A stretch of DNA of 64,000 nt, taken from Chryseobacterium sp. SC28. GTDB taxonomy: Bacteria; Bacteroidota; Bacteroidia; Flavobacteriales; Weeksellaceae. Location of the stretch: the NCBI RefSeq assembly GCF_003932955.1, contig NZ_QOVY01000003.1, positions 62,001-126,000 of the forward strand. Reading direction: 5' to 3'. The notes under the pieces are model-generated. The model was given only the letters and a program-made list of their open reading frames with translations, did not search any database and had not been told where the DNA came from. Numbering within the stretch: position 1 is the first letter of the stretch; the number at the start of each line of letters is the position of its first letter. Both the position numbers and the translations under genes were made by a program. Shown here piece after piece: positions 1 to 8,107 of this stretch.

Positions 1-460
1 CAGTCGGGTTGTTTGGCGAGCAAATGAAAATGATTTTCAGATTTTCGTCGTTTAAATATGGTTTTAAAGTCTTCAAATCGATTTGAAAATCTGCATTCAA
101 ATCCAAATTGATAAGTTCTATATTGTTGATATTAGCCGAAACTTCATACATTCCGTAAGTTGGTGAGAATGTCAAAACCTTATCTATTCCCGGCTCGCAA
201 AAGATTCGGAAAGCCAAATCAATCACTTCATCGCTGCCGTTTCCGAGGAAAATATTTTCTGTAGAAATCCGATTAATGATGCTCAATTTTTCCTTAATTT
301 TTTTTTGATGAGGGTCTGGATAGCGATTCAATTCTCCAAAAGGATTTTCGTTGGCGTCCAAAAAAATGCCGTTCCCACCTTCAAACTCGTCTCTTGCGGA
401 AGAATACGGCTTGAGATTTAAAATGTTTTTTCTGACCAAATTTTGAATGTTAATTTTCAT
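1..460 (-). CDS. hisC: Histidinol-phosphate aminotransferase, N-terminal part (runs off the left edge)
   Basis: PLP-dependent fold type I aminotransferase that converts imidazole acetol phosphate to histidinol phosphate in histidine synthesis. Reading the minus strand from the ATG at 460 gives about 153 residues. They include the N-terminal motif DANENPFGELNRYPDP, the cofactor-binding loop GNGSDE and the SPNNPT motif, all typical of HisC. The PLP lysine lies beyond the window edge, so the gene is cut, not broken. The start overlaps the end of hisD by 11 nt, which indicates translational coupling inside the his operon. Regulation should come from the attenuator upstream of hisG. Confidence 0.93.
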   Translation of the reverse strand, partial: MKINIQNLVRKNILNLKPYSSARDEFEGGNGIFLDANENPFGELNRYPDPHQKKIKEKLSIINRISTENIFLGNGSDEVIDLAFRIFCEPGIDKVLTFSPTYGMYEVSANINNIELINLDLNADFQIDLKTLKPYLNDENLKIIFICSPNNPT

Positions 461-1745
461 TTTCCAAATATTTTAATCTGACGGAAACCGCATTTTTATG
501 AGCCATCAATTCTTCGGCTTCCGCCATCAATTCGATGGATTTTCCGATATTTTTAATACCATTCTTCGTGACATTTTGAAAAGTGATTTTCTTCACAAAA
601 CTATCCAAAGAAACGCCGCTGTAATTTTTCGCAAAACCGTTGGTTGGCAAAGTGTGATTGGTTCCCGAAGCATAATCGCCGGCACTTTCGGGGCTGTAAT
701 TTCCTAAGAAAACCGAGCCTGCATTGGTGATTTTATCAGCGAAATTCTCAGCGTTTTCTGTGGCCAAAATCAAGTGTTCGGGCGCATAAAAATTGGAAAA
801 GTCGATCGCTTCATTTATCGAATCGAACAAAATTGATTTGCTGTTTCGGAGTGCGATTTTTGCAATTTCTTTTCGTGGTAATTCCTCCATTTGCTTTTCG
901 ATTTCGGTTATAATTTCATTGATAACTATTTGAGAATCAGTTAATAAAATCACTTGAGAATCCGTTCCGTGTTCCGCTTGCGACAATAGATCCGACGCTA
1001 CGAATGCAGGAATCGAGGTTTCATCTGCAATCACCAAAACTTCACTTGGACCCGCCGGAATATCGATGGCGACGTTAAAATTAAGCGCCCACTGTTTCGC
1101 AAAGGTCACATATTGATTGCCGGGTCCGAAGATTTTATCCACTTTCGGAATGGTTTCTGTTCCAAAAGTTAAAGCCGCAATGGCTTGGCTACCACCTACT
1201 TTGAAAATATTTTTGATGCCAACCAAATCTGCAGTAAACAAAATTGCAGGATTTATTTTTCCGTTATGGTCGGGCGGCGAACAAAGCGCAATGTTCTTGC
1301 AACCAGCAATGTTTGCCGGAATTCCCAGCATCAAAACTGTGGAAAACAAAGGCGCTGTACCTCCAGGAATGTAGATTCCAATATTTTCAATCGCCCGACT
1401 TTCTCTCCAACAAAAAACACCATCGGAGGTTTCAATGATTTTTCTGTCTTCTTTTTGAGAACTGTGGAATTTTCTAATATTTTCCAAGGCTGTTTTTATG
1501 GCTGATTTTAATTTTTCAGAAACCAAATTTTTTGCTTCATCGATTTCATTTTCAGAAACTTTAAAGTAATTTAGAGCTACCCCATCAAACTTTTCTGTAA
1601 AGATTTTCAAAGCTCTGTCTCCGTTCTTTTTAACTTCACCGAAAACCAATTTCACTTGCTCCGAAAGGTTTTCTTGATTTTGCAAAGGCCTCTCGGAAAG
1701 TGCTTTCCATTCTGCAAAATTTGGATATTTATACTGCTTCATCAT
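450..1745 (-). CDS. hisD: Histidinol dehydrogenase
   Basis: Zinc-dependent NAD enzyme that oxidises L-histidinol to L-histidine, the last two steps of the pathway. The protein is 431 residues, the normal length. Signature stretches include IYIPGGTAPLFSTVLML near residue 125, GPGNQYVTFAKQ, DIPAGPSEVLVIAD, SQAEHGTDSQ (zinc and catalytic region), the YAPEHL motif and SAGDYASGTNHTLPT. Its first ATG overlaps the hisG stop codon in an ATGATG arrangement, and a second ATG follows immediately, so the start is uncertain by one codon. It lies second in hisG-hisD-hisC. Confidence 0.97.
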   Translation of the reverse strand: MMKQYKYPNFAEWKALSERPLQNQENLSEQVKLVFGEVKKNGDRALKIFTEKFDGVALNYFKVSENEIDEAKNLVSEKLKSAIKTALENIRKFHSSQKEDRKIIETSDGVFCWRESRAIENIGIYIPGGTAPLFSTVLMLGIPANIAGCKNIALCSPPDHNGKINPAILFTADLVGIKNIFKVGGSQAIAALTFGTETIPKVDKIFGPGNQYVTFAKQWALNFNVAIDIPAGPSEVLVIADETSIPAFVASDLLSQAEHGTDSQVILLTDSQIVINEIITEIEKQMEELPRKEIAKIALRNSKSILFDSINEAIDFSNFYAPEHLILATENAENFADKITNAGSVFLGNYSPESAGDYASGTNHTLPTNGFAKNYSGVSLDSFVKKITFQNVTKNGIKNIGKSIELMAEAEELMAHKNAVSVRLKYLENEN

Positions 1746-2599
1746 AATATCATTTTTTCGATTTCTAAGACTAAAATTCCCTGCGCACCTTCATTCTTCA
1801 ATTTTTCTATTACTTCCCAAAACTGATCTTCTTTGATAACCGAATGAATTGACGACCAGCCACTTTCTGCAAGTGGAATCACGGTTGGAGATTTCATTCC
1901 GGGTAGAATGTTGATGATTTTTTCTAAGTTTTCATTAGGCGCGTTCAGGAGAATATATTTGCTTTCGGAAGCTTCTTTTACAGCGTTGATCCGGAAGAGT
2001 AATTTTTCGAGAATGTCCCTTTTTTCAGGTGGCAAGTCATTGTTTGAAACCAAAACGGCTTCGCTGTCCAAAACTGTTTCTACTTCTTTCAACCCGTTGG
2101 TAAGCAGGGTAGAACCTGTACTGATGATATCGAAAATCGCATCCGAAAGCCCAATTCCAGGTGCAATCTCTACGCTTCCACCGATTTTTTCGATTTGGGC
2201 ATTGATGTTCTTTTCTTTAAAATAATTTGAAAGAATTTCGGGATAAGACGTCGCAATCTTTTTACCTTCGAAGTAGTGAACTCCGCGGTAACTTTCTTCC
2301 TTCGGGATAGCCAAAGACAATCGGCATTGCGCAAATCCTAATTTCTGAATGGTGTCGATTTGTTTTTTCTGCTCCAGCACTTCGTTTAGACCGAGGATTC
2401 CAATATCGGCAACGCCTTGCTCCACGTATTGCGGAATATCATCGTCGCGAAGAAAAAGGATTTCCAGCGGAAAATTGGAGGAAACGGCTTTCAGTTTTCT
2501 GGTGCCGTTGGAAATTTTGATGCCCGATTCTTCCAAGAGTTGCAGCGACTTTTCGCTCAGTCGTCCGCTTTTTTGTAGGGCTAATTTTAGTTTACTCAT
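1742..2599 (-). CDS. hisG: ATP phosphoribosyltransferase, long form
   Basis: First and rate-limiting enzyme of histidine synthesis, joining ATP and PRPP. At 285 residues it is the long (HisZ-independent) form: a catalytic region starting KLALQKSGRLSEKSLQLLEE, the PRPP-binding loop ISTGSTLLTNGLKE near residue 160, and a C-terminal ACT/PII-like regulatory domain (about 205-285) that in this family binds histidine for feedback inhibition. The stop overlaps the hisD start by 4 nt. It is the first structural gene of the operon, about 50 nt downstream of the attenuator terminator, so its transcription depends on read-through. Confidence 0.97.
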   Translation of the reverse strand: MSKLKLALQKSGRLSEKSLQLLEESGIKISNGTRKLKAVSSNFPLEILFLRDDDIPQYVEQGVADIGILGLNEVLEQKKQIDTIQKLGFAQCRLSLAIPKEESYRGVHYFEGKKIATSYPEILSNYFKEKNINAQIEKIGGSVEIAPGIGLSDAIFDIISTGSTLLTNGLKEVETVLDSEAVLVSNNDLPPEKRDILEKLLFRINAVKEASESKYILLNAPNENLEKIINILPGMKSPTVIPLAESGWSSIHSVIKEDQFWEVIEKLKNEGAQGILVLEIEKMIL

Positions 2600-2647
2600 T
2601 TTATATTTTAAATTAGTCTGAGTAAACGACAGGAGAATTTTTGGAAT

Positions 2648-2677
2648 AAAAAAAACCGACTGATTACTCAGACGGTT
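2648..2677 (-). terminator. his attenuator terminator hairpin
   Basis: On the minus strand a 10-bp stem with one T-T mismatch (AACCGTCTGA / TCAGTCGGTT, loop GTAA) is followed by a run of T, a classical intrinsic terminator. It lies between the leader peptide stop codon and hisG, where an attenuator should be. Its 5' arm contains CCGTCTG (2675-2669), the exact complement of CAGACGG at 2719-2713 inside the leader reading frame. The terminator and an antiterminator are therefore mutually exclusive. Confidence 0.85.
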
Positions 2678-2701
2678 TATATTTTTAGAAGTTATGACCT
2701 A

Positions 2702-2767
2702 TCACGACCTTCCCGTCTGCGCGAGGAAATGGTGATGATGATGCATAAATTGTGTGGTCATTTTCAT
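2702..2767 (-). CDS. hisL: his operon leader peptide (21 residues, five consecutive His codons)
   Basis: A 22-codon frame (ATG at 2767, TGA at 2704-2702) encodes a 21-residue peptide with the run MHHHHHF at residues 8-14. It starts about 13 nt downstream of a TAnnTTTG promoter box and ends 24 nt before a terminator hairpin. This is the layout of a histidine attenuator. A ribosome stalled at the His codons (2743-2729) leaves CAGACGG (2719-2713) free to pair with the terminator arm and allow read-through. A ribosome reaching the stop codon would cover it. The sequence features are seen directly; the mechanism follows the known enterobacterial his and trp attenuators. Confidence 0.85.
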   Translation of the reverse strand: MKMTTQFMHHHHHFLAQTGRS

Positions 2768-2779
2768 ATTTTGGTTTAG

Positions 2780-2787
2780 CAAATGTA
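2780..2787 (-). promoter_or_regulatory. his operon promoter, -7 element
   Basis: TACATTTG on the minus strand matches the Bacteroidota -7 consensus TAnnTTTG exactly. No clear TTG sits at the usual -33 distance. The expected start of transcription is about 7 nt before the leader peptide ATG. Confidence 0.6.
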
Positions 2788-2881
2788 TAAAACTTATTTT
2801 AATTAAAATCTATTTTTTTGTAAAAACTGGATCAACTTTTTTAATTTTCAGCCGTTTAACTGATTATTCACACCGTCTCAT

Positions 2882-4132
2882 TTATTTTTTGACCATCAGC
2901 GAAACGATGTCTTGCAAGACCTTCTGAGAAACGAAATTCATAAAATCTATCCTTTCCAGATGCGGAAGAAAAAGTTTGGAAGTCGTTTCTTCATTTCCAA
3001 TCCTGATCGTATAAAAAACCGTTCCAACGTCTTTGCCATCTTCTCCTTTTTCGGGTCCGGCTACGCCCGTGGTAGCAACGGAAATATCAGTTTTAAATAA
3101 TTCCTGACAGCCTTTCGCCATCTCGGAGGCCACTTGCTCGCTTACCACCGTGAATGTTTCGATGGTCTCGGAATCGACGTTCAAGATTTCTACTTTTTTT
3201 TCGGAAGCATACGTTACGATGCCGCCCAAAAAATAATGTGAACTGCCGGCCACCGACGTGATCAGATGTGCCAATTCGCCACCTGTACAACTTTCAGCCA
3301 CAGAGAGCGTCAATTTTCTTTCCATTAATAATTCTGCCAATATTTTTTCGATTCGGTCTTCGTGCGTTGCAATGATATTTTCGCTAATGATTGGAATTAA
3401 TTTTTGGATTTCCGTTTCCAATTCCTGCTCTAAAATTTCCCGAGAACTTCCCGAAGCGGTCAATCTCAATTTTACCCTGTTGCCGATTGGCAGGTAGGAA
3501 AGCCTGATGTGCTTTGGCAATGCCAACTCCCAATCTTCGATGGTTTCAGACAGAACGCTCTCCGGAACGTCCACCACAGACACAATTCTCGTCACGATGT
3601 GAGACAGAGACAGTTTTTCCTGCAAGAACGGGATAATTTGGTCTTTCACCAAGGGCTTCACCTCGTAAGGCACGCCCGGGAGGCTGAAACAAAATGTGCT
3701 ATTTTTTTCCAACACCATGCAAGGTGCCGTCCCAAAATAATTCAGAAAAACCTCAGATTTGGATAAGACCAGAGCCTGATCTCGGTTATGTTCCAAGAGC
3801 CAAAGGCGTTTTTGTTTTTCGAGATAAGTCCGAAGATGATCGTACACTTTTTCTGACAAAACCAATTCATCCCCAAAAAATTTAGCATAAGCTTTTTTGG
3901 TAATATCATCTTTCGTGGGACCTAGTCCGCCCGTCGTGACGACGACATCTGCCATTTCGAAAGCTTTTGTCAAAGTCGCAACAATGGCTTTTTCTTCATC
4001 AGGAATTGTAAAAATCCTCAGAACTTTGATGCCAATTTCTTTAAACTGCGTGGCAATGAAATTGGAATTGGTATCCACGGTATTTCCAGAGAGAATCTCG
4101 TCGCCGATGGTAATCAGAACAGCTGTTTTCAT
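2882..4132 (-). CDS. cinA: CinA family protein (MoaB-like domain plus PncC/NMN-deamidase-type domain)
   Basis: 416 residues, full length for CinA. The N-terminal MoCF/MoaB-like domain (about 1-170) starts MKTAVLITIGDEILSGNTVD and has the motif VVTTGGLGPTKDD. The C-terminal CinA domain (about 260-416) carries SVAESCTGGELAHLIT and TTGVAGPEKGEDGK, the region responsible for nicotinamide mononucleotide deamidase activity in characterised homologues. The family acts in pyridine-nucleotide salvage and ADP-ribose turnover; a competence role is not implied here. It is transcribed away from the DAACS transporter gene and ends about 95 nt upstream of the his promoter. Confidence 0.92.
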   Translation of the reverse strand: MKTAVLITIGDEILSGNTVDTNSNFIATQFKEIGIKVLRIFTIPDEEKAIVATLTKAFEMADVVVTTGGLGPTKDDITKKAYAKFFGDELVLSEKVYDHLRTYLEKQKRLWLLEHNRDQALVLSKSEVFLNYFGTAPCMVLEKNSTFCFSLPGVPYEVKPLVKDQIIPFLQEKLSLSHIVTRIVSVVDVPESVLSETIEDWELALPKHIRLSYLPIGNRVKLRLTASGSSREILEQELETEIQKLIPIISENIIATHEDRIEKILAELLMERKLTLSVAESCTGGELAHLITSVAGSSHYFLGGIVTYASEKKVEILNVDSETIETFTVVSEQVASEMAKGCQELFKTDISVATTGVAGPEKGEDGKDVGTVFYTIRIGNEETTSKLFLPHLERIDFMNFVSQKVLQDIVSLMVKK

Positions 4133-4201
4133 AAGACAAATTTCGGGAATAATTATCTTCTAAATTTAAAAATCATAAGGTTTTTATGGTTAAGAATTAT
4201 T

Positions 4202-4209
4202 TATCTTTG
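4202..4209 (+). promoter_or_regulatory. Promoter -7 element for the DAACS transporter gene
   Basis: TATCTTTG matches TAnnTTTG and lies 14 nt upstream of the ATG at 4224. No convincing TTG is present at the -33 distance. Confidence 0.5.
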
Positions 4210-4223
4210 ACCAAAATTGAGCA

Positions 4224-5438
4224 ATGAATCCGTCTTTTTGGAAGAATTACCACAACATTATTTTGCTTCTCGCGGGGATTTTCGCGGGAAGTATCGTTGG
4301 GATTTTTGCACCGGATTTTGTGATCTATTTGAAACCCATTGGCGATATTTTTCTCAATTTGCTTTTCGTGACGGTCATTCCGCTCGTTTTTTTTGCCATA
4401 GTTTCGGCCATTTCCGGCATCGAGCAGCAGAACCAACTGGGAAAGATGATCGGAATTATGGGCTTGACTTTCTTAAGTTTTATCCTGATTTCGGCCACAT
4501 TCTCCATCGCAATGGTCTACATTTTCCCAACGGAACCGCCCGCCAACATCCACCAAGCCATTTCGGAACATTTGCATTCGGACAGCAATCTCAATGATCA
4601 AATCGTTGGATTCTTCACCGTCAGCGAATTTTACCATCTGTTTTCTCGGCAAAATATGCTCGCCCTTTTGCTCTTTTCTTTTTTAATGGGAATTTCCATC
4701 AGAAAATCCGGCGAAAAGGGAGCTGCATTTCAAAATTTTGTGCTGGCCGGCAACGAGGTTATGAAGCAACTTTTATTACTAATCATGAAAGCGGCGCCAA
4801 TCGGGTTGGGCGCTTATTTTGCGTATCAAGTTGGCACCATCGGTCCGCAACTTTTCGGGTTTTATGCCAAGCCATTGGGACTTTATTACTTTGCCGGAAT
4901 CATTTATTTTATCCTATTTTTCAGTTTATACGCCTTCGTCTGGAAAGGCAGAAAAGGCGTAAAAGTATTCTGGAAATACAGTCTTTTGCCGACTGCAACT
5001 GCAATAAGTACTTGCAGCAGCTTGGCGACAATGCCCGTTGCCATCGAGGCTGCCAAGAAAATGGGCGTGCCGGCCTCTATCGCCAACCTCGTCATTCCCA
5101 TTGGTACCACCATTCACAAAAACGGCTCATCCATATCCTCCATCATCAAAATCTATGTTGCATTCCAGCTACTTGGCTGGGATTTCTTCGAGCCTCTGAA
5201 TCTCATAATGGCACTGGGAATCACGATTTTCGTAAGCGCAGTAGCCGGCGGAATCCCAAATGGCGGTTACATCGGCGAAATGCTGATGATTTCGATTTAC
5301 AAAATCCCGCCCGATGTGGTTCCGGCGGTCATTATCATTGGAACTTTGGTGGATCCTTTGGCCACGGTTCTCAATTCCGTCGGGAACATCCTCGCCAGTA
5401 TGGTGGTTTCCAAATTTGTAAAAATAGAAAACGCCTAA
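4224..5438 (+). CDS. DAACS-family (SDF) cation symporter, divergent in the substrate and ion site
   Basis: Polytopic inner-membrane transporter of 404 residues with the family's overall pattern: early TM helices, a serine-rich HP1 loop (STCSSLATMPV near residue 262), and TM7-HP2-TM8. Two key sites differ from the classical dicarboxylate/glutamate carriers. The NMDGT motif of TM7 is replaced by HKNGS (about 297-301). The TM8 motif DxxRTxxNVxGD reads DPLATVLNSVGN (about 377-388), so the substrate-binding Arg and the final Na-binding Asp are absent. The fold assignment is firm, but I would not call the substrate glutamate or C4-dicarboxylate. It stands alone, divergent from cinA. Confidence 0.85.
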   Translation: MNPSFWKNYHNIILLLAGIFAGSIVGIFAPDFVIYLKPIGDIFLNLLFVTVIPLVFFAIVSAISGIEQQNQLGKMIGIMGLTFLSFILISATFSIAMVYIFPTEPPANIHQAISEHLHSDSNLNDQIVGFFTVSEFYHLFSRQNMLALLLFSFLMGISIRKSGEKGAAFQNFVLAGNEVMKQLLLLIMKAAPIGLGAYFAYQVGTIGPQLFGFYAKPLGLYYFAGIIYFILFFSLYAFVWKGRKGVKVFWKYSLLPTATAISTCSSLATMPVAIEAAKKMGVPASIANLVIPIGTTIHKNGSSISSIIKIYVAFQLLGWDFFEPLNLIMALGITIFVSAVAGGIPNGGYIGEMLMISIYKIPPDVVPAVIIIGTLVDPLATVLNSVGNILASMVVSKFVKIENA

Positions 5439-5443
5439 TTTTT

Positions 5444-5551
5444 TAGGAGCTTAATCCCGCTATCCGTTGCAATCTTTTTTGCATCCCGTTTTGTCATCAA
5501 AAAGATCGGTAAGTCCACGCAAAAAAGGATTTCCACTACTATCGGGGCTAT
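5444..5551. repeat. Imperfect long inverted repeat in the intergenic region
   Basis: Left arm 5456-5482 (CCCGCTATCCGTT...CTTTTTTGC) and right arm 5519-5547 (GCAAAAAAGGAT...CTATCGGGG) are imperfect reverse complements separated by 36 nt. The strongest match is the run TCTTTTTTGC / GCAAAAAAGGA. It begins just after the transporter stop codon and could act as an RNA hairpin at the transcript end. The form resembles dispersed non-coding repeats I associate with flavobacterial genomes; copy number cannot be judged from one window. Confidence 0.5.
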
Positions 5552-5611
5552 GGGTTTGGTCATCCCAATCACGTTTTTAGATAATTTAACATTTAAAAAA
5601 AATGCAAAATT

Positions 5612-5665
5612 CCCCTCCTTTGGAGGGGTGGATTCCAAATTTAAAATTTGGAAGACGGGGTGGTC
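5612..5665. repeat. Double-hairpin repeat, copy 1
   Basis: A first stem CCCCTCC/GGAGGGG (loop TTT) is followed by GTGG, a second palindrome TTCCAAAT/ATTTGGAA, and the tail GACGGGGTGGTC. The same architecture recurs at 17142-17198 with compensatory base changes in both stems. Confidence 0.7.
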
Positions 5666-5890
5666 AATATGACAATCAAATTCTCAATCAAAATCAGCAA
5701 TTTCGAAGCGACCCCAAATCTTGGAATATGAAATCCTGATCATCGATCAAACTATTTCGACGCCCGGATTTTCGTCAAAAGACAAGACCAAAAATTTCCG
5801 GAAACAAATTCCCCAAATCCTTCTTAAACGTCAATGAAGTTCTGGAATCTAAACCCGAAAATCGGGGGGGCTATTTTGCAATTCTGCATT
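5666..5890. other. Intergenic remainder, no gene recognised
   Basis: No convincing reading frame, RNA gene or promoter is seen. Short frames on both strands have no recognisable protein features. It may be decayed sequence. A G-run (seven G) lies at about 5865-5871. Confidence 0.4.
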
Positions 5891-6280
5891 CTATTCACTC
5901 CGCTTCACAGGTTCCAGATTTTCCAGTTCTTCTGGTGTGAAAAGTCTGTAATGAACTTTGAAGGTTTTTCCTAATGGCGTTTCCAGAGAAAAGCCGCCTG
6001 GTCCCCAACCGTCCAGAACGTCTAATGTAAAGTGCGAATATTTCCAGTATTCAAACAGGTCGCGGTCGATCCAGAATTCGAAACCGTTGATGGTGCCAAT
6101 CATAGCGTCGTTCATTCTCGGAAAATATCCGCCTTTTTCGAAACACTGCGGCTGCGTGCCTTCGCAACAGCCACCCGCTTGGTAGAACATCAAGTCGCCG
6201 TGTTTCTTCTCGAGTTCCCAGATGACATCCATCGCGGCATCGGTCACGGAGAGTCTCGAGATTTTATCTTTTGTTTCCAT
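5891..6280 (-). CDS. DUF779 family protein
   Basis: 129 residues from the preferred ATG at 6280 (METKDKISR...); an upstream in-frame ATG at 6307 would add nine residues with a less typical start. Family hallmarks include FYQAGGCCEGTQPQCF with three cysteines (about 36-45) and the aromatic stretch FEYWKYSHFTLDVLDGWGPGG. DUF779 proteins are small and of unknown biochemistry. They are commonly encoded beside acetaldehyde/aldehyde dehydrogenases, as here: the ALDH gene lies 89 nt upstream on the same strand, suggesting one transcript. The cysteines hint at metal or redox chemistry, which is inference. Confidence 0.85.
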   Translation of the reverse strand: METKDKISRLSVTDAAMDVIWELEKKHGDLMFYQAGGCCEGTQPQCFEKGGYFPRMNDAMIGTINGFEFWIDRDLFEYWKYSHFTLDVLDGWGPGGFSLETPLGKTFKVHYRLFTPEELENLEPVKRSE

Positions 6281-6369
6281 CTGATTTTTTATTTTAAAGT
6301 TAAACAAAACCCGGCGAAAACTTCTGCCGGGTTCTGAATATTTATGGTTCTCTATTTTTAATAAAAAGA

Positions 6370-7899
6370 TTAGAAGAATCCCAGTCTGTTTTTGTTGTAA
6401 GAGATCAGCATATTCTTGGTTTGACGGTAGTGATCCAACATCATTTTGTGGTTCTCGCGACCGACTCCCGATTGTTTGTAGCCTCCGAAAGGTGCTCCTG
6501 CAGGATAAGCGTGGTATTGGTTGACCCAGACTCTGCCCGCTTCTATATGTCTCGGAATGGTGTACAGCTGATGTGCATCGCGTGTCCAGACGCCTGCGCC
6601 CAGACCATAGATGGTATCATTTGCAATGGCCAATGCTTCTGCTTCGTCTTTGAAAGTAGTAAAAGACAAGACAGGACCGAAGATTTCTTCTTGGAAGATT
6701 CTCATTCTGTTGTTTCCTTTGAAGATGGTTGGTTTGATGTAGTAGCCACCTTCCAATCCTTCGATGCTATTGGCTTCGCCTCCTGTAAGCACTTCAGCGC
6801 CTTCTTCTTTACCCAGTTTCAAGTATCCTAAAATCTTATCTTGCTGGATTTTCGAAGCTTGCGCTCCCATCATAACTGTTTTGTCCAATGGATTTCCCAC
6901 TTTGATAGCTTCTGTTCTAGCGATCACTCTCTCCATAAAAGCATCCGCGATATCTTCCTGAACCAGCAATCTTGACGGGCAAGTGCAAACCTCGCCTTGG
7001 TTGAGGGCAAACATCACGGCACCTTCCACCGCTTTGTCCAGAAATTCGTCATCGGCGTCCATCACAGAATTAAAGAAAATGTTTGGTGATTTGCCTCCCA
7101 ATTCCAAAGTTACGGGGATGATGTTTTCTGTTGCATATTGCATTACCAGCCGTCCGGTAACGGTAGAACCGGTGAATGCTGCTTTTTTCACTTTCGGGTT
7201 GGTCACGAGGGCTCTACCCAGTTCCGCTCCGAAACCATTGACGATGTTGACAACGCCGGCCGGAATCAAGTCGCCAATCAATTCCATCAAAACCATAATG
7301 GAAACAGGTGTGCTTTCTGCCGGTTTCAGAACGACGCAGTTGCCTGCTGCCAAAGCCGGAGCGAGTTTCCAAACAGCCATTAGAATTGGGAAATTCCAAG
7401 GAATAATCTGCGCAATCACGCCAAGTGGCTCGTGTACGATGAGGGAAACAGTGTCTTTGTCCAGCTCATTGTGAGAGCCTTCTTCTGCGCGGATGACTGC
7501 CGCAAAATATCGGAAATGGTCGATCGCCAAAGGAATATCTGCGGCCAAGGTTTCTCTGATGGCTTTACCATTGTCGATGGTTTCGACGGTTGCGATGTAT
7601 TCCAAGTTCTGTTCCATTCTGTCAGCAATCTTGTTGAGGATGATGCTTCGCTCTGTGGCGGAAGTGTCTTTCCAGGTTTTGAATGCTTCTTCTGCCGCAT
7701 TTACGGCGTTTTCCAAATCTTGTTTGTTGGAATGGGCCGCTTGCGTGAATACTTGCCCATTTATCGGTGAAATAACATCAAAATACTGTCCTCCGGCTGA
7801 AGGAACGAACTTTCCTCCGATGTAGTTGTCATATTTTGATTTGAATTCCGGCCAAGCCACAGTCGTGGAGTTTTGTTTTGGTTCTGCTGTTGTGCTCAT
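6370..7899 (-). CDS. NAD-dependent aldehyde dehydrogenase (AldB/ExaC type)
   Basis: 509-residue cytoplasmic enzyme that oxidises aldehydes, probably acetaldehyde or similar, to carboxylates. Visible motifs: Rossmann loop [11 protein letters not shown], catalytic-base region [11 protein letters not shown], and the nucleophile loop [11 protein letters not shown] with the catalytic Cys near residue 303. The doublet CTC is characteristic of the ExaC/AcoD branch. The C-terminal part has [20 protein letters not shown]. It is transcribed divergently from an AraC-type regulator (8108) and followed by a DUF779 gene. That conserved trio supports inducible aldehyde detoxification or alcohol oxidation. 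Substrate specificity cannot be read from the sequence. Confidence 0.93.
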   Translation of the reverse strand: MSTTAEPKQNSTTVAWPEFKSKYDNYIGGKFVPSAGGQYFDVISPINGQVFTQAAHSNKQDLENAVNAAEEAFKTWKDTSATERSIILNKIADRMEQNLEYIATVETIDNGKAIRETLAADIPLAIDHFRYFAAVIRAEEGSHNELDKDTVSLIVHEPLGVIAQIIPWNFPILMAVWKLAPALAAGNCVVLKPAESTPVSIMVLMELIGDLIPAGVVNIVNGFGAELGRALVTNPKVKKAAFTGSTVTGRLVMQYATENIIPVTLELGGKSPNIFFNSVMDADDEFLDKAVEGAVMFALNQGEVCTCPSRLLVQEDIADAFMERVIARTEAIKVGNPLDKTVMMGAQASKIQQDKILGYLKLGKEEGAEVLTGGEANSIEGLEGGYYIKPTIFKGNNRMRIFQEEIFGPVLSFTTFKDEAEALAIANDTIYGLGAGVWTRDAHQLYTIPRHIEAGRVWVNQYHAYPAGAPFGGYKQSGVGRENHKMMLDHYRQTKNMLISYNKNRLGFF

Positions 7900-7992
7900 A
7901 ATAAGATGTTGTTTTTTTATTTAAATTAAATTAATATTTCGTTTGTTCTAAGGTAGTAAGGATTCAGTTATAATCATAGCACAATCGTCTAA

Positions 7993-8015
7993 AAAAATAG
8001 TAAAATTCTATTTTT
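7993..8015. promoter_or_regulatory. Inverted repeat between the ALDH and AraC genes, possible operator
   Basis: AAAAATAG and CTATTTTT form a perfect 8-bp inverted repeat separated by 7 nt, about midway between the divergent starts (7899 and 8108). Position and symmetry suit a regulator site. AraC proteins more often bind direct repeats, and the arms are AT-rich, so chance is possible. Confidence 0.35.
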
Positions 8016-8070
8016 AGCATTTTTTATCATTCATTAACAAAAATTATGATGTTCGTTAATCCGAAATTAT

Positions 8071-8078
8071 TATATTTG
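8071..8078 (+). promoter_or_regulatory. Promoter -7 element for the AraC regulator gene
   Basis: TATATTTG matches TAnnTTTG exactly, 29 nt upstream of the ATG at 8108. No good -33 TTG is seen. Confidence 0.5.
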
Positions 8079-8107
8079 ATAAACAGGATGTTATCAATCT
8101 TGAAGCT

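Noticed and set aside
5435-5638. A 67-codon minus-strand frame in the intergenic region after the transporter
   Set aside because: It runs through two repeat elements, and its composition follows them. No family resemblance.
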